Assembly: GCF_014138605.1 (NCBI RefSeq)
Contig: NZ_JACJHX010000010.1
Location: 91,082 to 155,081 of the forward strand
Length of the DNA stretch: 64,000 nucleotides
From: Peribacillus huizhouensis
Lineage (GTDB): Bacteria; Bacillota; Bacilli; Bacillales; DSM-1321
Reading direction: 5' to 3'
The notes below the pieces were generated by a model. That model saw nothing but the letters and a program-made list of their open reading frames with translations, was not told the DNA's origin and did no database searches. Positions 52,193 to 60,368 of the stretch are shown here, one piece after another. A program made the translations under genes and the position numbers. Every line of letters begins with the position of its first letter. The stretch's first letter is position 1.

Positions 52193-52773
52193 CTCTCACC
52201 CCTCCTCAATTGCTCGTAGCTTTTCCAGTAAAGCTCATACCCACAGCCATATGGAATACTCCATTCCCAAAATAACTTTTGCTCAGGAGCATAATAGACG
52301 AGCATATTACGAATAACCCCACCATGTGTAACAACCGCAATATTTCTAGTTCCCTTAATCTTCATTTCCTCTACCATTTCGTCCCAAGCTTTAAGTACTC
52401 TTTGATTGAAATCTTGGTAGCACTCCCCTTGTGGTAATCCGATTTCAAATGGGTGCTCAAGCCAGCGCATATAATGAGGGAAGCTTAATAACTGCTCATA
52501 GGTTCTTCCTTCCCACTCACCAAAATTCATTTCACGAAATTGCTCTTTTAATATAGGTTCACACTTTGGAAATAAGATGTTTGCAGTTTGAATGCAACGA
52601 TTTAAATCACTGCAGTACAAATCCTCATAATTTGGATAGCTTGATTGTAACCGCTCAAGTTCCAGCAACCCTTCTGCTGTCAGCGGTGAATCTGTCCATC
52701 CTACATATTGTTTCTTCATATTCGCCTCTGTCATGCCATGGCGAAGTAAGGTAATCCCCACACCGTTAGCCAT
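52144..52773 (-). CDS. Histidine phosphatase, CobC-like (alpha-ribazole phosphatase)
   Basis: A phosphoglycerate-mutase-fold phosphatase that removes phosphate from alpha-ribazole-5'-phosphate or cobalamin-5'-phosphate. The 209 residues show the phosphohistidine motif ITLLRHGMTEAN (about 7-18), the acid segment EMNFGEWEGRTYEQL (about 81-95) and the second histidine in VVTHGGVIRNML (about 148). Its start overlaps the cobS end by 43 bp and its end overlaps the CobU-like gene, showing tight coupling in the B12 operon. Family members are functionally broad, so the CobC role is from context. Confidence 0.82.
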   Translation of the reverse strand: MANGVGITLLRHGMTEANMKKQYVGWTDSPLTAEGLLELERLQSSYPNYEDLYCSDLNRCIQTANILFPKCEPILKEQFREMNFGEWEGRTYEQLLSFPHYMRWLEHPFEIGLPQGECYQDFNQRVLKAWDEMVEEMKIKGTRNIAVVTHGGVIRNMLVYYAPEQKLFWEWSIPYGCGYELYWKSYEQLRRGERCTSLRAVPIMGKENG

Positions 52774-53522
52774 AAAAACAGTTCCACTCCTTCTACGGAT
52801 GCCCCCAGAACATCACCAGTAATTCCGCCAAACCAGTTTAATGTTTTTCTGCGGATCAATAAAAAGAGAATACATGCTACCGCTATCATGATTAAACTCA
52901 TATAAAGTAAAGATATGTTTATGTAAAATGCCATCATTAATAGGACAATTAGATATAACCCATATATATGTATACTGCTTTTTTTCGCTGCTCTTTGAAA
53001 AAAGGCTGCCAGCCCTTCTTGTTTAGCGAGCGGCATTGTATAGAGCAACATCCCCATCACCATTTTACTTATAGCAGGAATTAAAGCAATTAAGAAAAAA
53101 GAAGCAAGATTCATTCTTGAAATGATTTCATAAATAAATAGAAACCTCGCGCTTAATAAGATAATCACGGATAAAACGCCAAATGCTCCCGTTCGTGGGT
53201 CGCTCATAATTTCAAGCCGCTTTTCCTTGTCCTGATAGGAGAAAAGTGCATCACTTGCATCTATCCACCCATCAAGATGAAGACCTCCAGTTAGAATAAT
53301 CGTCAAAAGCCAAACGAAAAAACTAATGGCTAGCAAAGAGAAAGGCGTCCACTCCATAAGCGCAAAGAGACTGCCACTGGTTAGCAAACCGAGCGATAGC
53401 CCTGCAAGCGGAAAAGTTTGAACAGCTCGATGAATGAATGGTTCATCCATGGGAAGTGGCTTTTTTATCGGAATTGCCGTGAAGAACTGAAGATTAATCA
53501 AATAACCAATTAGTACACTCAT
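52731..53522 (-). CDS. cobS: Adenosylcobinamide-GDP ribazoletransferase CobS
   Basis: A membrane enzyme joining adenosylcobinamide-GDP with alpha-ribazole (phosphate). The 263 residues contain the family start LINLQFFTAIPIKKPLPM, the metal-binding acidic motif GGLHLDGWIDASDALFSYQD (about 75-94) and MSDPRTGAFGVLSVIILL (about 101-118), plus about six membrane helices. It follows cobU by 3 bp and overlaps the phosphatase gene downstream. With CblS supplying alpha-ribazole phosphate, this is the assembly step of the salvage route. Confidence 0.95.
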   Translation of the reverse strand: MSVLIGYLINLQFFTAIPIKKPLPMDEPFIHRAVQTFPLAGLSLGLLTSGSLFALMEWTPFSLLAISFFVWLLTIILTGGLHLDGWIDASDALFSYQDKEKRLEIMSDPRTGAFGVLSVIILLSARFLFIYEIISRMNLASFFLIALIPAISKMVMGMLLYTMPLAKQEGLAAFFQRAAKKSSIHIYGLYLIVLLMMAFYINISLLYMSLIMIAVACILFLLIRRKTLNWFGGITGDVLGASVEGVELFLWLTVWGLPYFAMA

Positions 53523-53525
53523 TCT

Positions 53526-54098
53526 TTACCTGTTTCCTTTCATCAAGATTGGAATACCTGCCTCTACCAAATAGGCCTGATTTGAACGAGCAACAAGTTC
53601 CTGATGTAGCTTGCCGATTGTTTTTTGATAAGCCTGCACGATTTCATTGCTTGTTAAAGGTTCGTGCAATACTTCATTACTAACCACAATTAAGCTATAG
53701 CAATGCTTGCGTATTGTTTCGATACTTTCCAACATATTTCTCATTACATTTTGGAGATGTTCTTTACTTAGGCCCGAATTGATTGAAAACAACTCATTAT
53801 CAAGCCAAGTAGTTAAACAATCTAGTAAGACAATTGTCTGTTTACTGTAAAAGGGGATGGAATGATCAATATTTCTAGGGAACTCACCTAAAGCCCATGG
53901 AATGACACTGTTTTGACGAGATTGCTGATGCAACTCAATCCGTTTCTGCATTTCTTCATCTTGTGCTCTGCCACAAGCCAAATAATACAATAAGGTTCCA
54001 CTATGGGTTCGCGCCAGCTCATGGGCAATCTCCTCTGCAAACGTGCTCTTCCCACTACGCACGCCCCCAGTAATAAAGTAGACGGGCGCTTTCTCCAT
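53526..54098 (-). CDS. cobU: Adenosylcobinamide kinase/guanylyltransferase CobU
   Basis: A bifunctional enzyme phosphorylating adenosylcobinamide and then adding GMP. From the ATG at 54096-54098, nine bases after GGAAGG, the protein has 190 residues. The P-loop FITGGVRSGKSTFAEEIA (about 7-24), LLDCLTTWLDNELF and LIVVSNEVLHEP are all typical. The open frame extends upstream to 54173, but those residues are translated repeat sequence, not protein. A family A repeat separates it from the btuD-cbiZ gene. Confidence 0.93.
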   Translation of the reverse strand: MEKAPVYFITGGVRSGKSTFAEEIAHELARTHSGTLLYYLACGRAQDEEMQKRIELHQQSRQNSVIPWALGEFPRNIDHSIPFYSKQTIVLLDCLTTWLDNELFSINSGLSKEHLQNVMRNMLESIETIRKHCYSLIVVSNEVLHEPLTSNEIVQAYQKTIGKLHQELVARSNQAYLVEAGIPILMKGNR

Positions 54099-54122
54099 TT
54101 TATTCATCCTTCCATTCATTAT

Positions 54123-54320
54123 TTTGTATGAAAGACATGGGGACGGGGCTTCGCAATTTACTAAAATAGCCAATCTATTTATCAGGTATACTGATTTTAT
54201 TGAGAAGGCATCATATTCCAGCTCCGCACCGCCACCATTGTGATTAGGCGAGTGTAGCGTGCTTAATCATATATCCTACATGGTAAATCATGGCGTTTTT
54301 ACGCCCTATTCGTTTTGTAT
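54123..54320 (+). repeat. Dispersed repeat, subfamily A, copy 6 (inside the B12 operon)
   Basis: This is the most complete copy: TTGTATGAAAGACATGGGGA, CGGGGCTTCGCAATTTACTA, CCAATCTATTTATCAGGTAT, CCAGCTCCGCACCGCCACCA, TTAGGCGAGTGTAGCGTGCT, the hairpin GGCGTTTTTACGCC and GTTTTGTATGGC. Its far end encodes the last codons and stop of btuD-cbiZ (54306); its near end abuts the cobU ribosome site. Confidence 0.88.
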
Positions 54321-55730
54321 GGCAAGCAGTATACATTCATACACACCAGAGCTAACTAGCTTACGTAATGATTCCATAGATTCACCATGCCGAATGTCTG
54401 TACCCCGTTGCGAAGCAGCAATTAAGATGCTATCCTCCGTCATTGTTTCTTCTCCATACCCGTATAACGCCTTCACCTTTGCTTCCGTTGCAGTTACAAG
54501 GCATTGAATAAATGCTTCTTCCGTTAAACACCCATTTACAAATACCCATGTATGGATGTTTGATCCTATCACTTTTTCAGACTGAACGACATGATGTGGA
54601 TCATGGAAATTCCTTTTTCCAGCCGTTACCACGATAAAAATTGAAATATTATCTTCTTGATAGAATCTGACCGCTGCTGTTTTCAGATCAACATTTGTTA
54701 TCATCCCTATCGTCTCACTTCGATTAAATCCATGAGCTGACAAGTACTCAATCATTTCCTTTTGAGGATCTGAGCAATCAAAGGTACGCTTGTTATGACA
54801 ATTCACAAATGTTTGGTACCAGCCATTCCCAATCTCTGTCATTCCTAATGATATCGTCTTAAGCGGGATCGGTGATTTCAATGCAAGCCAATCATCTTTC
54901 TTTTCTATATATTGCTCGTTAATTACTAAAGTTTCTTGCTCTTTTGCAAGATGAGCTGGAACAATGAATAATTGTGATTTAGGAACATTGGGATGTGGGT
55001 AATTTTCAATGTCTGTTTGGTATACTGCTTGAACGCGTTCTCGTTTTAACACTTCATTCGGTTTATCATTGATTTGAATTCGTCCTTTATCCAAAAGTAG
55101 CAGTCTATCACAGTAAAGACTAGCAAGATTTAAATCATGAAAAATAGAAACAACAGTCAGATCTCTTTCCTTTGTCCAACTTTTCATCAAGTCGAGTAAC
55201 TCTTTCTGATAGGAAAGATCCAAATGATTTGTCGGCTCATCCAAGAAGAGAATTTCCGGTTCTTGTGCCAATGACTGTGCAAGCAAGACACGCTGTCTCT
55301 CACCACCAGAAAGCTGGTCAAATGGTAGATGTTGAAACGGAGTAGTACCCGTCTGTTTCATAACTCTTTGGACCACTTCTTCATCTTCCATTGACCAACT
55401 CTGTAGTAAACCCTTTTGATGCGCATATCTGCCAAGCGAGACTGTTTCTTTTACTGTATAGGAAAAAGCCTGTGTAGAGTGCTGTGGCAAGACAGCACTT
55501 ACTCTAGCCAGTTCCTTCGTACGGTAATCCTGCAGCCGTTTTCCTTTAAGCAAGATCTCACCACTATGATAAGTTAAAATGCCACTCATCATTTGAAGCA
55601 GCGTAGTTTTTCCACTGCCATTCGGTCCGAGAATTCCAAACAATTCTCCTCGAGCAACCTCGAATGAAAGATTTTTCAAAACAGGCATATTCTTTGTATA
55701 CCCACCTATCAATTCAGTAACAGTTAGCAT
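54306..55730 (-). CDS. Corrinoid ABC transporter ATPase fused to adenosylcobinamide amidohydrolase (BtuD-CbiZ)
   Basis: The N-terminal ~255 residues are a BtuD/FhuC-type ATPase: GILGPNGSGKTTLLQMM (Walker A, about 32-48), LSGGERQRVLLAQSLA (signature) and EILFLDEPTNHLDLSYQ (Walker B). After a linker, about residues 280-474 form a CbiZ-like domain, MTEIGNGWYQTFVNCHN, TIGMITNVDLKTAAVRF, TAGKRNFHDPHH and VNGCLTEEAFIQCLVTATEA. CbiZ removes the aminopropanol-linked lower ligand, letting the cell remodel imported corrinoids. The ATG at 55728-55730 has AAGGTG upstream. The last residues IQNE and the stop lie in a family A repeat. Confidence 0.88.
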   Translation of the reverse strand: MLTVTELIGGYTKNMPVLKNLSFEVARGELFGILGPNGSGKTTLLQMMSGILTYHSGEILLKGKRLQDYRTKELARVSAVLPQHSTQAFSYTVKETVSLGRYAHQKGLLQSWSMEDEEVVQRVMKQTGTTPFQHLPFDQLSGGERQRVLLAQSLAQEPEILFLDEPTNHLDLSYQKELLDLMKSWTKERDLTVVSIFHDLNLASLYCDRLLLLDKGRIQINDKPNEVLKRERVQAVYQTDIENYPHPNVPKSQLFIVPAHLAKEQETLVINEQYIEKKDDWLALKSPIPLKTISLGMTEIGNGWYQTFVNCHNKRTFDCSDPQKEMIEYLSAHGFNRSETIGMITNVDLKTAAVRFYQEDNISIFIVVTAGKRNFHDPHHVVQSEKVIGSNIHTWVFVNGCLTEEAFIQCLVTATEAKVKALYGYGEETMTEDSILIAASQRGTDIRHGESMESLRKLVSSGVYECILLAIQNE

Positions 55731-55735
55731 ATTTA

Positions 55736-56800
55736 TCACCTTCGTTCTTCTATCCTGCGCCGTTTTAATAAAATTATAGCAAAGACGGGAGCACCAATTA
55801 ATGCGGTAATAACGCCAATTGGTAATTCAGCTGGGGAAATAATAACCCTTGACACAAGATCCGCCAAAATTAAGAATCCCGCCCCAATAATCATCGACAA
55901 CGGCAATAAATGCTTATGATCTGGACTAACAAGTCGTCTCGTGAAATGTGGAATCACTAAGCCAACAAAGCCTATTGTCCCTGAAACGGCTACAGCAGCC
56001 CCGGTTAACAGCGAACCTGCAATCAAAATCATTAGCTTTCTTTGTTTCACGTTCACACCCAAATGCTGGGCACGCTCTTCTCCAAAGGATAAAGCATTCA
56101 GTTCACGAGCATTCAGCATAAGGATCACAGTTCCAACGATAAAAAATGGCAGAATAATCCCCACATAACTCCATCCTCGCATTGATACGCTTCCTAATAG
56201 CCAGCCAATAATCTGACGTAATTCTTCTCCAGTCAAGGCAATCATTAAGGAAATAAACGCACCTAAAAACGAACTAAAAATAATCCCTGTTAAAATAATT
56301 GTCTCTACCTTTATCGAGCGATCCATTTTCTGTGCAAACAACAACACAGAGAAAATCGTCAAGAATGAAAACAAGACACTTAATAACGGTAAAGTAAATA
56401 AGCCAATAACAGGTAGAGATAGCCCAAAGAAAATCGTAACAACTGCTCCTACTGAAGCCCCAGAAGAGACACCGAGTGTATAAGGATCGGCTAACGGATT
56501 TCGCAAAAGCCCTTGAAACGCTGCACCAGAAATGGCAAGGGATGCGCCTACTAAACCGGCCAACACAACACGCGGCAAACGTATTTTCATTACAATATTT
56601 GTGAACATCACATTCGCTTCAGTTGAAAGTGGTAATTGGAACACTTCCTTGCCGATAATTTGGAAAAGCTCCGAAACAGGGACTGATACCGAACCTACTG
56701 AAATTCCAACAATCATTGACAAAGCAAGAAATGCAAATGCAAGTATATAAGCTAATTGTTTACCATTTTGTAAATTTTTTTGCTTTAATGAATTTCGCAA
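55736..56800 (-). CDS. btuC: Corrinoid (B12) ABC transporter permease BtuC
   Basis: A FecCD-family permease of 354 residues with about ten helices. Segments include RLPRVVLAGLVGASLAISGA (about 75-94), FQGLLRNPLADPYTLGVSSG and the C-terminal LPIGVITALIGAPVFAIIL. Translation appears to begin at TTG 56798-56800 with a weak ribosome site. It is the first gene after a cobalamin riboswitch and is coupled to the BtuD-CbiZ gene 5 bp downstream, so corrinoid is the likely cargo rather than siderophore. No btuF-type binding protein is encoded nearby. Confidence 0.9.
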   Translation of the reverse strand: MRNSLKQKNLQNGKQLAYILAFAFLALSMIVGISVGSVSVPVSELFQIIGKEVFQLPLSTEANVMFTNIVMKIRLPRVVLAGLVGASLAISGAAFQGLLRNPLADPYTLGVSSGASVGAVVTIFFGLSLPVIGLFTLPLLSVLFSFLTIFSVLLFAQKMDRSIKVETIILTGIIFSSFLGAFISLMIALTGEELRQIIGWLLGSVSMRGWSYVGIILPFFIVGTVILMLNARELNALSFGEERAQHLGVNVKQRKLMILIAGSLLTGAAVAVSGTIGFVGLVIPHFTRRLVSPDHKHLLPLSMIIGAGFLILADLVSRVIISPAELPIGVITALIGAPVFAIILLKRRRIEERR

Positions 56801-56844
56801 ATTCCACTAGTCCCCTATCATACGTTTTTAAAGGGAATAATTAA

Positions 56845-56883
56845 AAGGTCAGCCTCCACTATTTTTTCAGGAAGGCTGACCCT
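56845..56883 (-). terminator. Terminator in the B12 riboswitch leader
   Basis: On the minus strand GGTCAGCCTTCCTG pairs with AGTGGAGGCTGACC and is followed by TTTTAATTATT. It lies between the riboswitch and btuC, as expected for the expression platform. Confidence 0.75.
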
Positions 56884-56959
56884 TATGAGTCAATCGTCTA
56901 TAGTATGAACAGATATTCCCGTACGTCTGCCACACACCTTCCTATCCACGTAGGTAAAT

Positions 56960-57128
56960 TTGGTGCACAAATACAGGCAGGTTTCCTGGCTTATGGTCTA
57001 CACTTACAGCACCTTCCCATATTTTCATACAGTGGCTATCTACTGCTCGCTCGCATTTACAGTGGCGGGACCGCGTTGGATTTTCACCAACTGCCCTTTT
57101 AAGTCTTAGAAAAAGACACCTATTTCGT
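56960..57128 (-). promoter_or_regulatory. Cobalamin riboswitch
   Basis: On the minus strand the aptamer runs through AAAAGGGCAGTTGGTGAAAA, CCAACGCGGTCCCGCCACTG and TAAATGCGAGCGAGCAGTAG to the B12 box AAGCCAGGAAACCTGCCTGT (about 56972-56992). All conserved blocks of the class are present. It controls btuC and the downstream salvage genes, shutting them off when adenosylcobalamin is plentiful. Confidence 0.95.
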
Positions 57129-57249
57129 TTTTGTATTTTGTTTCTATCCATCTATTATACACAATTGAACGCGATAATTAGTCAGAAAATTATTACATAA
57201 TGAGTCAACAGACAATCTTTTTTATCCCCTGTCACAACAACTCTTTACT

Positions 57250-57675
57250 TTTTTCTTTGCTCTGATTCTAAGTACTTTATTACCCCTTCGCCATTATTGG
57301 TTCGCAACACTTCTTGTGTGTCAAAAATAATATAGATGGGGTGCTCTCTATTTTCAATTCAGGATATTCAGATGATATTTCTATCAGTCTCTATCGTGCG
57401 AATTGGGCTCAAATCATACTTATGTTCAGCAAAATTAATAGGACTGACATCTGATTTTCCAAGGATAGTTAATGCGCTATTTTCATGTTCTCTCGGCAAT
57501 AATACCTGATCAGAAACGAGCTGTTTAATGTCCAGTTTAATGGAATATGTCGCCTCTTTCCCATCCAGCCACTTTACATGGATAAGATGGGGTTTATAAC
57601 CAACCCCATGCCTAATTTTCTTTAGCGCATAAATCTTGAAAATTTTTCTTATAACAACTATAATATATCAGTCAC
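57250..57675 (-). pseudogene. Decayed open frame of unknown family beside tRNA-Arg
   Basis: On the minus strand about 100 codons without stop read VGYKPHLIHVKWLDGKEATY, SIKLDIKQLVSDQVLLP and INFAEHKYDLSPIRTIE. They then meet a stop, after which another frame gives HPIYIIFDTQEVLRTNNGEG and VIKYLESEQRKK. No start codon with a ribosome site is visible. It looks like a coding sequence broken by frameshift. I do not recognise the family. Confidence 0.4.
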
Positions 57676-57688
57676 ACTCTTTTCATAT

Positions 57689-57762
57689 GTCCCAGTAGCT
57701 CAGCAGGATAGAGCGACAGCCTCCTAAGCTGTAGGTCGTAGGTTCGACTCCTATCTGGGACG
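57689..57762 (+). tRNA. tRNA-Arg (anticodon CCT)
   Basis: The cloverleaf is GTCCCAG / CTGGGAC acceptor, anticodon loop CTCCTAA with CCT, and TTCGACT in the T-loop. It is isolated from the array at the window end; CCA is not encoded. Confidence 0.95.
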
Positions 57763-57770
57763 CTAAGTAG

Positions 57771-57815
57771 AAACAGCCAAAACCTTGATATTATAAGGTT
57801 TTGGCTGTTTTATTT
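57771..57815 (+). terminator. Terminator after tRNA-Arg
   Basis: AAACAGCCAAAACCTT pairs perfectly with AAGGTTTTGGCTGTTT and is followed by TATTTTAT. Confidence 0.9.
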
Positions 57816-57912
57816 TATAGTACAGTTCAACACATTTTATATGATACAGCTGTTTTGCCGAGAATCTGCCGAAAACTAATTATGAAGCTGCCCCTTCAAA
57901 GGGCATATTTCT

Positions 57913-58240
57913 TCAATTCCACTCACATGCCCCACCGTCCCCATCCCGGTCTAAATCATAAGGACCTTTATCTGGCCCCCGTTGGCTTCATAAAACAGCT
58001 GGGCATCTTCCTTGTTGTCAAAGTTCGAACAATCATAATCCTATGTTGCGTAGGAATTGGGATTTCCTTTCCTTCCTCTTCGCATCCTGAACTCGTCAGA
58101 TCTGCCTCATAACTATTAAGAAGAGTACATATCCACATTCCAAGAAGAGCTATACTAATAATGCTCAGAATCCAAGGAAAGGATTTACGCCAAATACCAG
58201 GCTCGAAAACTTCGTTGTTTCTTCTCTCAAACATATTCAA
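57913..58240 (-). pseudogene. Membrane protein with excalibur calcium-binding domain, frameshifted
   Basis: The first frame gives MNMFERRNNEVFEPGIWRKS, a membrane helix FPWILSIISIALLGMWICTL and GCEEEGKEIPIPTQH. Shifting frame near 58043 gives DYDCSNFDNKEDAQLFYEAN, and shifting again near 57984 gives GPYDLDRDGDGGACEWN and a stop. Together the second and third parts are a typical excalibur domain (DCSDF...LDxDGDGxAC). Both breaks are at G runs and each is explained by one missing base, so either recent decay or sequencing error is possible. Confidence 0.75.
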
Positions 58241-58808
58241 AGTCTACTTTCACGTTTACTAATAATCCATTTATCACAACGAAAAGAACGATTGTTTTAT
58301 TAAACAATCGCACTCGATAGTAAATTTCAATAAATTCAAGTTTATTCTGTCGACCACTGTTATAATTCAGTGAATTACATCATGCCGCCCGTAAGGTGAG
58401 AGTGTGTAATTTCTTTAATGACGTATGCGAAATGTGCGGTATTTCAAGGACTTTAACACATTCAATATATATTATTTTTGTTTACCGGTAAAGAGATACG
58501 AGATAATGAAAAAGAGGCTCCTCAAAAGTTTACTCAACTATGAGAAGCCTCTATTAAAAATCCTCTATGTTAGCAAAATGTTTGCATTTCACTCACACAA
58601 CCCCTTAGATTTGGCTTTTCATATTTACAAATTTAACAAAAAAATTACGAATATTTTAAAAATTAAACGGTCACAAATCTCGACTTGGGTACTATTGCCT
58701 AGTATTTCATCCTCAATAGTGAAAATCTACACTCTTAAATAATAAGAGGAAGTGTCGCTCCCCTCCCTACCTCGCCCATTTTTAGACTATTTTCCCATTT
58801 TGTCCTGA
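58241..58808. other. AT-rich gap with unassigned inverted repeats
   Basis: No gene is recognised. A perfect palindrome CGATTGTTTTATTAAACAATCG lies at 58289-58310. A longer imperfect hairpin GAGGCTCCTCA...TGAGAAGCCTC lies at about 58512-58552. Open frames here have no ribosome site or family resemblance. Confidence 0.4.
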
Positions 58809-58836
58809 TTTACCTTTTCTTTACTCTATTCATACA
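58809..58836 (+). promoter_or_regulatory. Possible PhoP box before the metallophosphoesterase gene
   Basis: TTTACC, TTTACT and CATACA are spaced 11 bp apart, resembling the TTNACA direct repeats bound by Bacillus PhoP. A TATCCT-like -10 element lies about 16 bp further. The gene downstream encodes a secreted phosphatase, which suits this prediction. Confidence 0.4.
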
Positions 58837-58902
58837 TCCGCTAAATAACTCTATCCTATGGTTGAATCATAATACATATTCGTACAAAGGGAGATGGATT
58901 GA

Positions 58903-60258
58903 ATGAATGTTAAGAAGATGTTCAGCACCACGAAAAGCAGAACAATTTTACTATCAGCCTTGCTGGTTGGCGCAGTTCCGACGATGAATGTTGTACTTGC
59001 CGACCTGGCTGCAACAAAGTACCCGGCTTCGGAGACCTACAAGCCTACCCCTGTTCCAGACCGTGTAATCCTGAACTGGAAAGGTGACACTGCCACTACT
59101 CAAGCTGTTACCTGGCGCACCGATACTAGCGTTGTCACACCGCAAGCCCAGATTGCTGTTGCTGGGGATGGCCCATCCTTCAAGCAGCAAGCGGTCACCA
59201 TTATTGCCGAAAGCTCAAGTGAAGTAAAAGGAAATCAGGAATACACTTCAAAATACCACACCGTTAACTTTGAAGACCTCAATCCGGAAACAAAGTACTT
59301 GTACCGTGTCGGAGATGGGGTCAACTGGAGCGAGTGGTTTGAATTCGAAACAGCTTCCAACAAGGCTGAGCCCTTCTCCTTCCTTTACGTTGGAGACGCG
59401 CAAAACGACATTAAAGAACATTGGTCCCGTGTTATCCGTAATGCCTATTCCGACATGCCTGATGCTGACTTCATCATCCACGCTGGTGACTTGATCAACC
59501 ACGGGGATGCCGACGAGCAATGGGGTGAATGGTTCGAAGCTGGCGGCTGGATCAATGGCATGGTTCCTAGCATTGCTGCACCAGGAAACCACGAATATGG
59601 AAAAATCGTTAAAGGCTCTCCAAATGGACTTTCCCAATACTGGAAGCCACAATTTGCTTTTCCTGAAAACGGACCTGCCGAATATAAGGAAAATGTCTAC
59701 TATACCGATTATCAAGGCATGCGTATCGTTACCCTTGATACGAACCTTCGCGGCGTAGCCCTCGACAAGCAAGTCGCATGGTTAGAAGAAGTCCTGACCA
59801 ATAATCCGAACAAGTGGACCGTTTTGACATTCCACCATCCAATTTTCTCAACTTCTCCTGGTCGTGATAACGGAGAAGTTCGTGACAAGCTGCTTCCTGT
59901 CATCGAAAAGCACAGTGTGGATCTCGTTCTTCAAGGACATGACCACAGCTACGCCCGCGGCATGGTCACTAATGTTTCTAATGGAACAAATGCAATGAGC
60001 GAAAAAGCCGACACCGTCTTCGTTGTCTCTGTTTCCGGTCCAAAGATGTACGACACTACAACGAAAAACTGGGATGATAATGGTGCCGAAGTGAAAAAAG
60101 CAAGCAAAGATACACAGCATTATCAGTTGGTTACGGTTGACGGGAACAAACTCTCCTATGAAGCCCGTACTGCCACTGGCGAATTGTATGACGCTTTCGA
60201 CATCAATAAAACACCAAGCGGTAAGAAGCAGATCAAAGAGATTAAAACAGCAAAGTAA
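58903..60258 (+). CDS. Secreted purple-acid-phosphatase-like metallophosphoesterase
   Basis: An exported phosphatase or phosphodiesterase of 451 residues. It has a signal peptide (about 1-33, hydrophobic core TILLSALLVGAVPTM), an N-terminal fibronectin-like domain (VILNWKGDTATTQAVTW; NPETKYLYRVGDG) and a calcineurin-type catalytic domain with metal motifs YVGDAQND, HAGDLINHG, APGNHE (about 225), FHHPIFS and QGHDHSYARG (about 345). It is visibly GC-richer than its neighbours. A membrane protein gene follows after 110 bp. A phosphate-scavenging role is inferred. Confidence 0.88.
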   Translation: MNVKKMFSTTKSRTILLSALLVGAVPTMNVVLADLAATKYPASETYKPTPVPDRVILNWKGDTATTQAVTWRTDTSVVTPQAQIAVAGDGPSFKQQAVTIIAESSSEVKGNQEYTSKYHTVNFEDLNPETKYLYRVGDGVNWSEWFEFETASNKAEPFSFLYVGDAQNDIKEHWSRVIRNAYSDMPDADFIIHAGDLINHGDADEQWGEWFEAGGWINGMVPSIAAPGNHEYGKIVKGSPNGLSQYWKPQFAFPENGPAEYKENVYYTDYQGMRIVTLDTNLRGVALDKQVAWLEEVLTNNPNKWTVLTFHHPIFSTSPGRDNGEVRDKLLPVIEKHSVDLVLQGHDHSYARGMVTNVSNGTNAMSEKADTVFVVSVSGPKMYDTTTKNWDDNGAEVKKASKDTQHYQLVTVDGNKLSYEARTATGELYDAFDINKTPSGKKQIKEIKTAK

Positions 60259-60368
60259 TAGAAAACAAGGATGGAGACGGAGATGGAGATGGATCACCAC
60301 GATACCATCTCCATTCCCCTGTTTTCCAAAGGAACATTTTTTCAAAAAAGGAAGGAGCCCCACCTTAT

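Noticed and set aside
54099..54173. N-terminal extension of CobU (MAILVNCEAPSPCLSYKI...)
   Set aside because: These codons are the translated end of a dispersed repeat. The P-loop start and ribosome site support the ATG at 54096-54098.
59248..60363. Long antisense frames opposite the metallophosphoesterase
   Set aside because: They arise from the GC-rich codon usage of the real gene, which has a signal peptide and all catalytic motifs.
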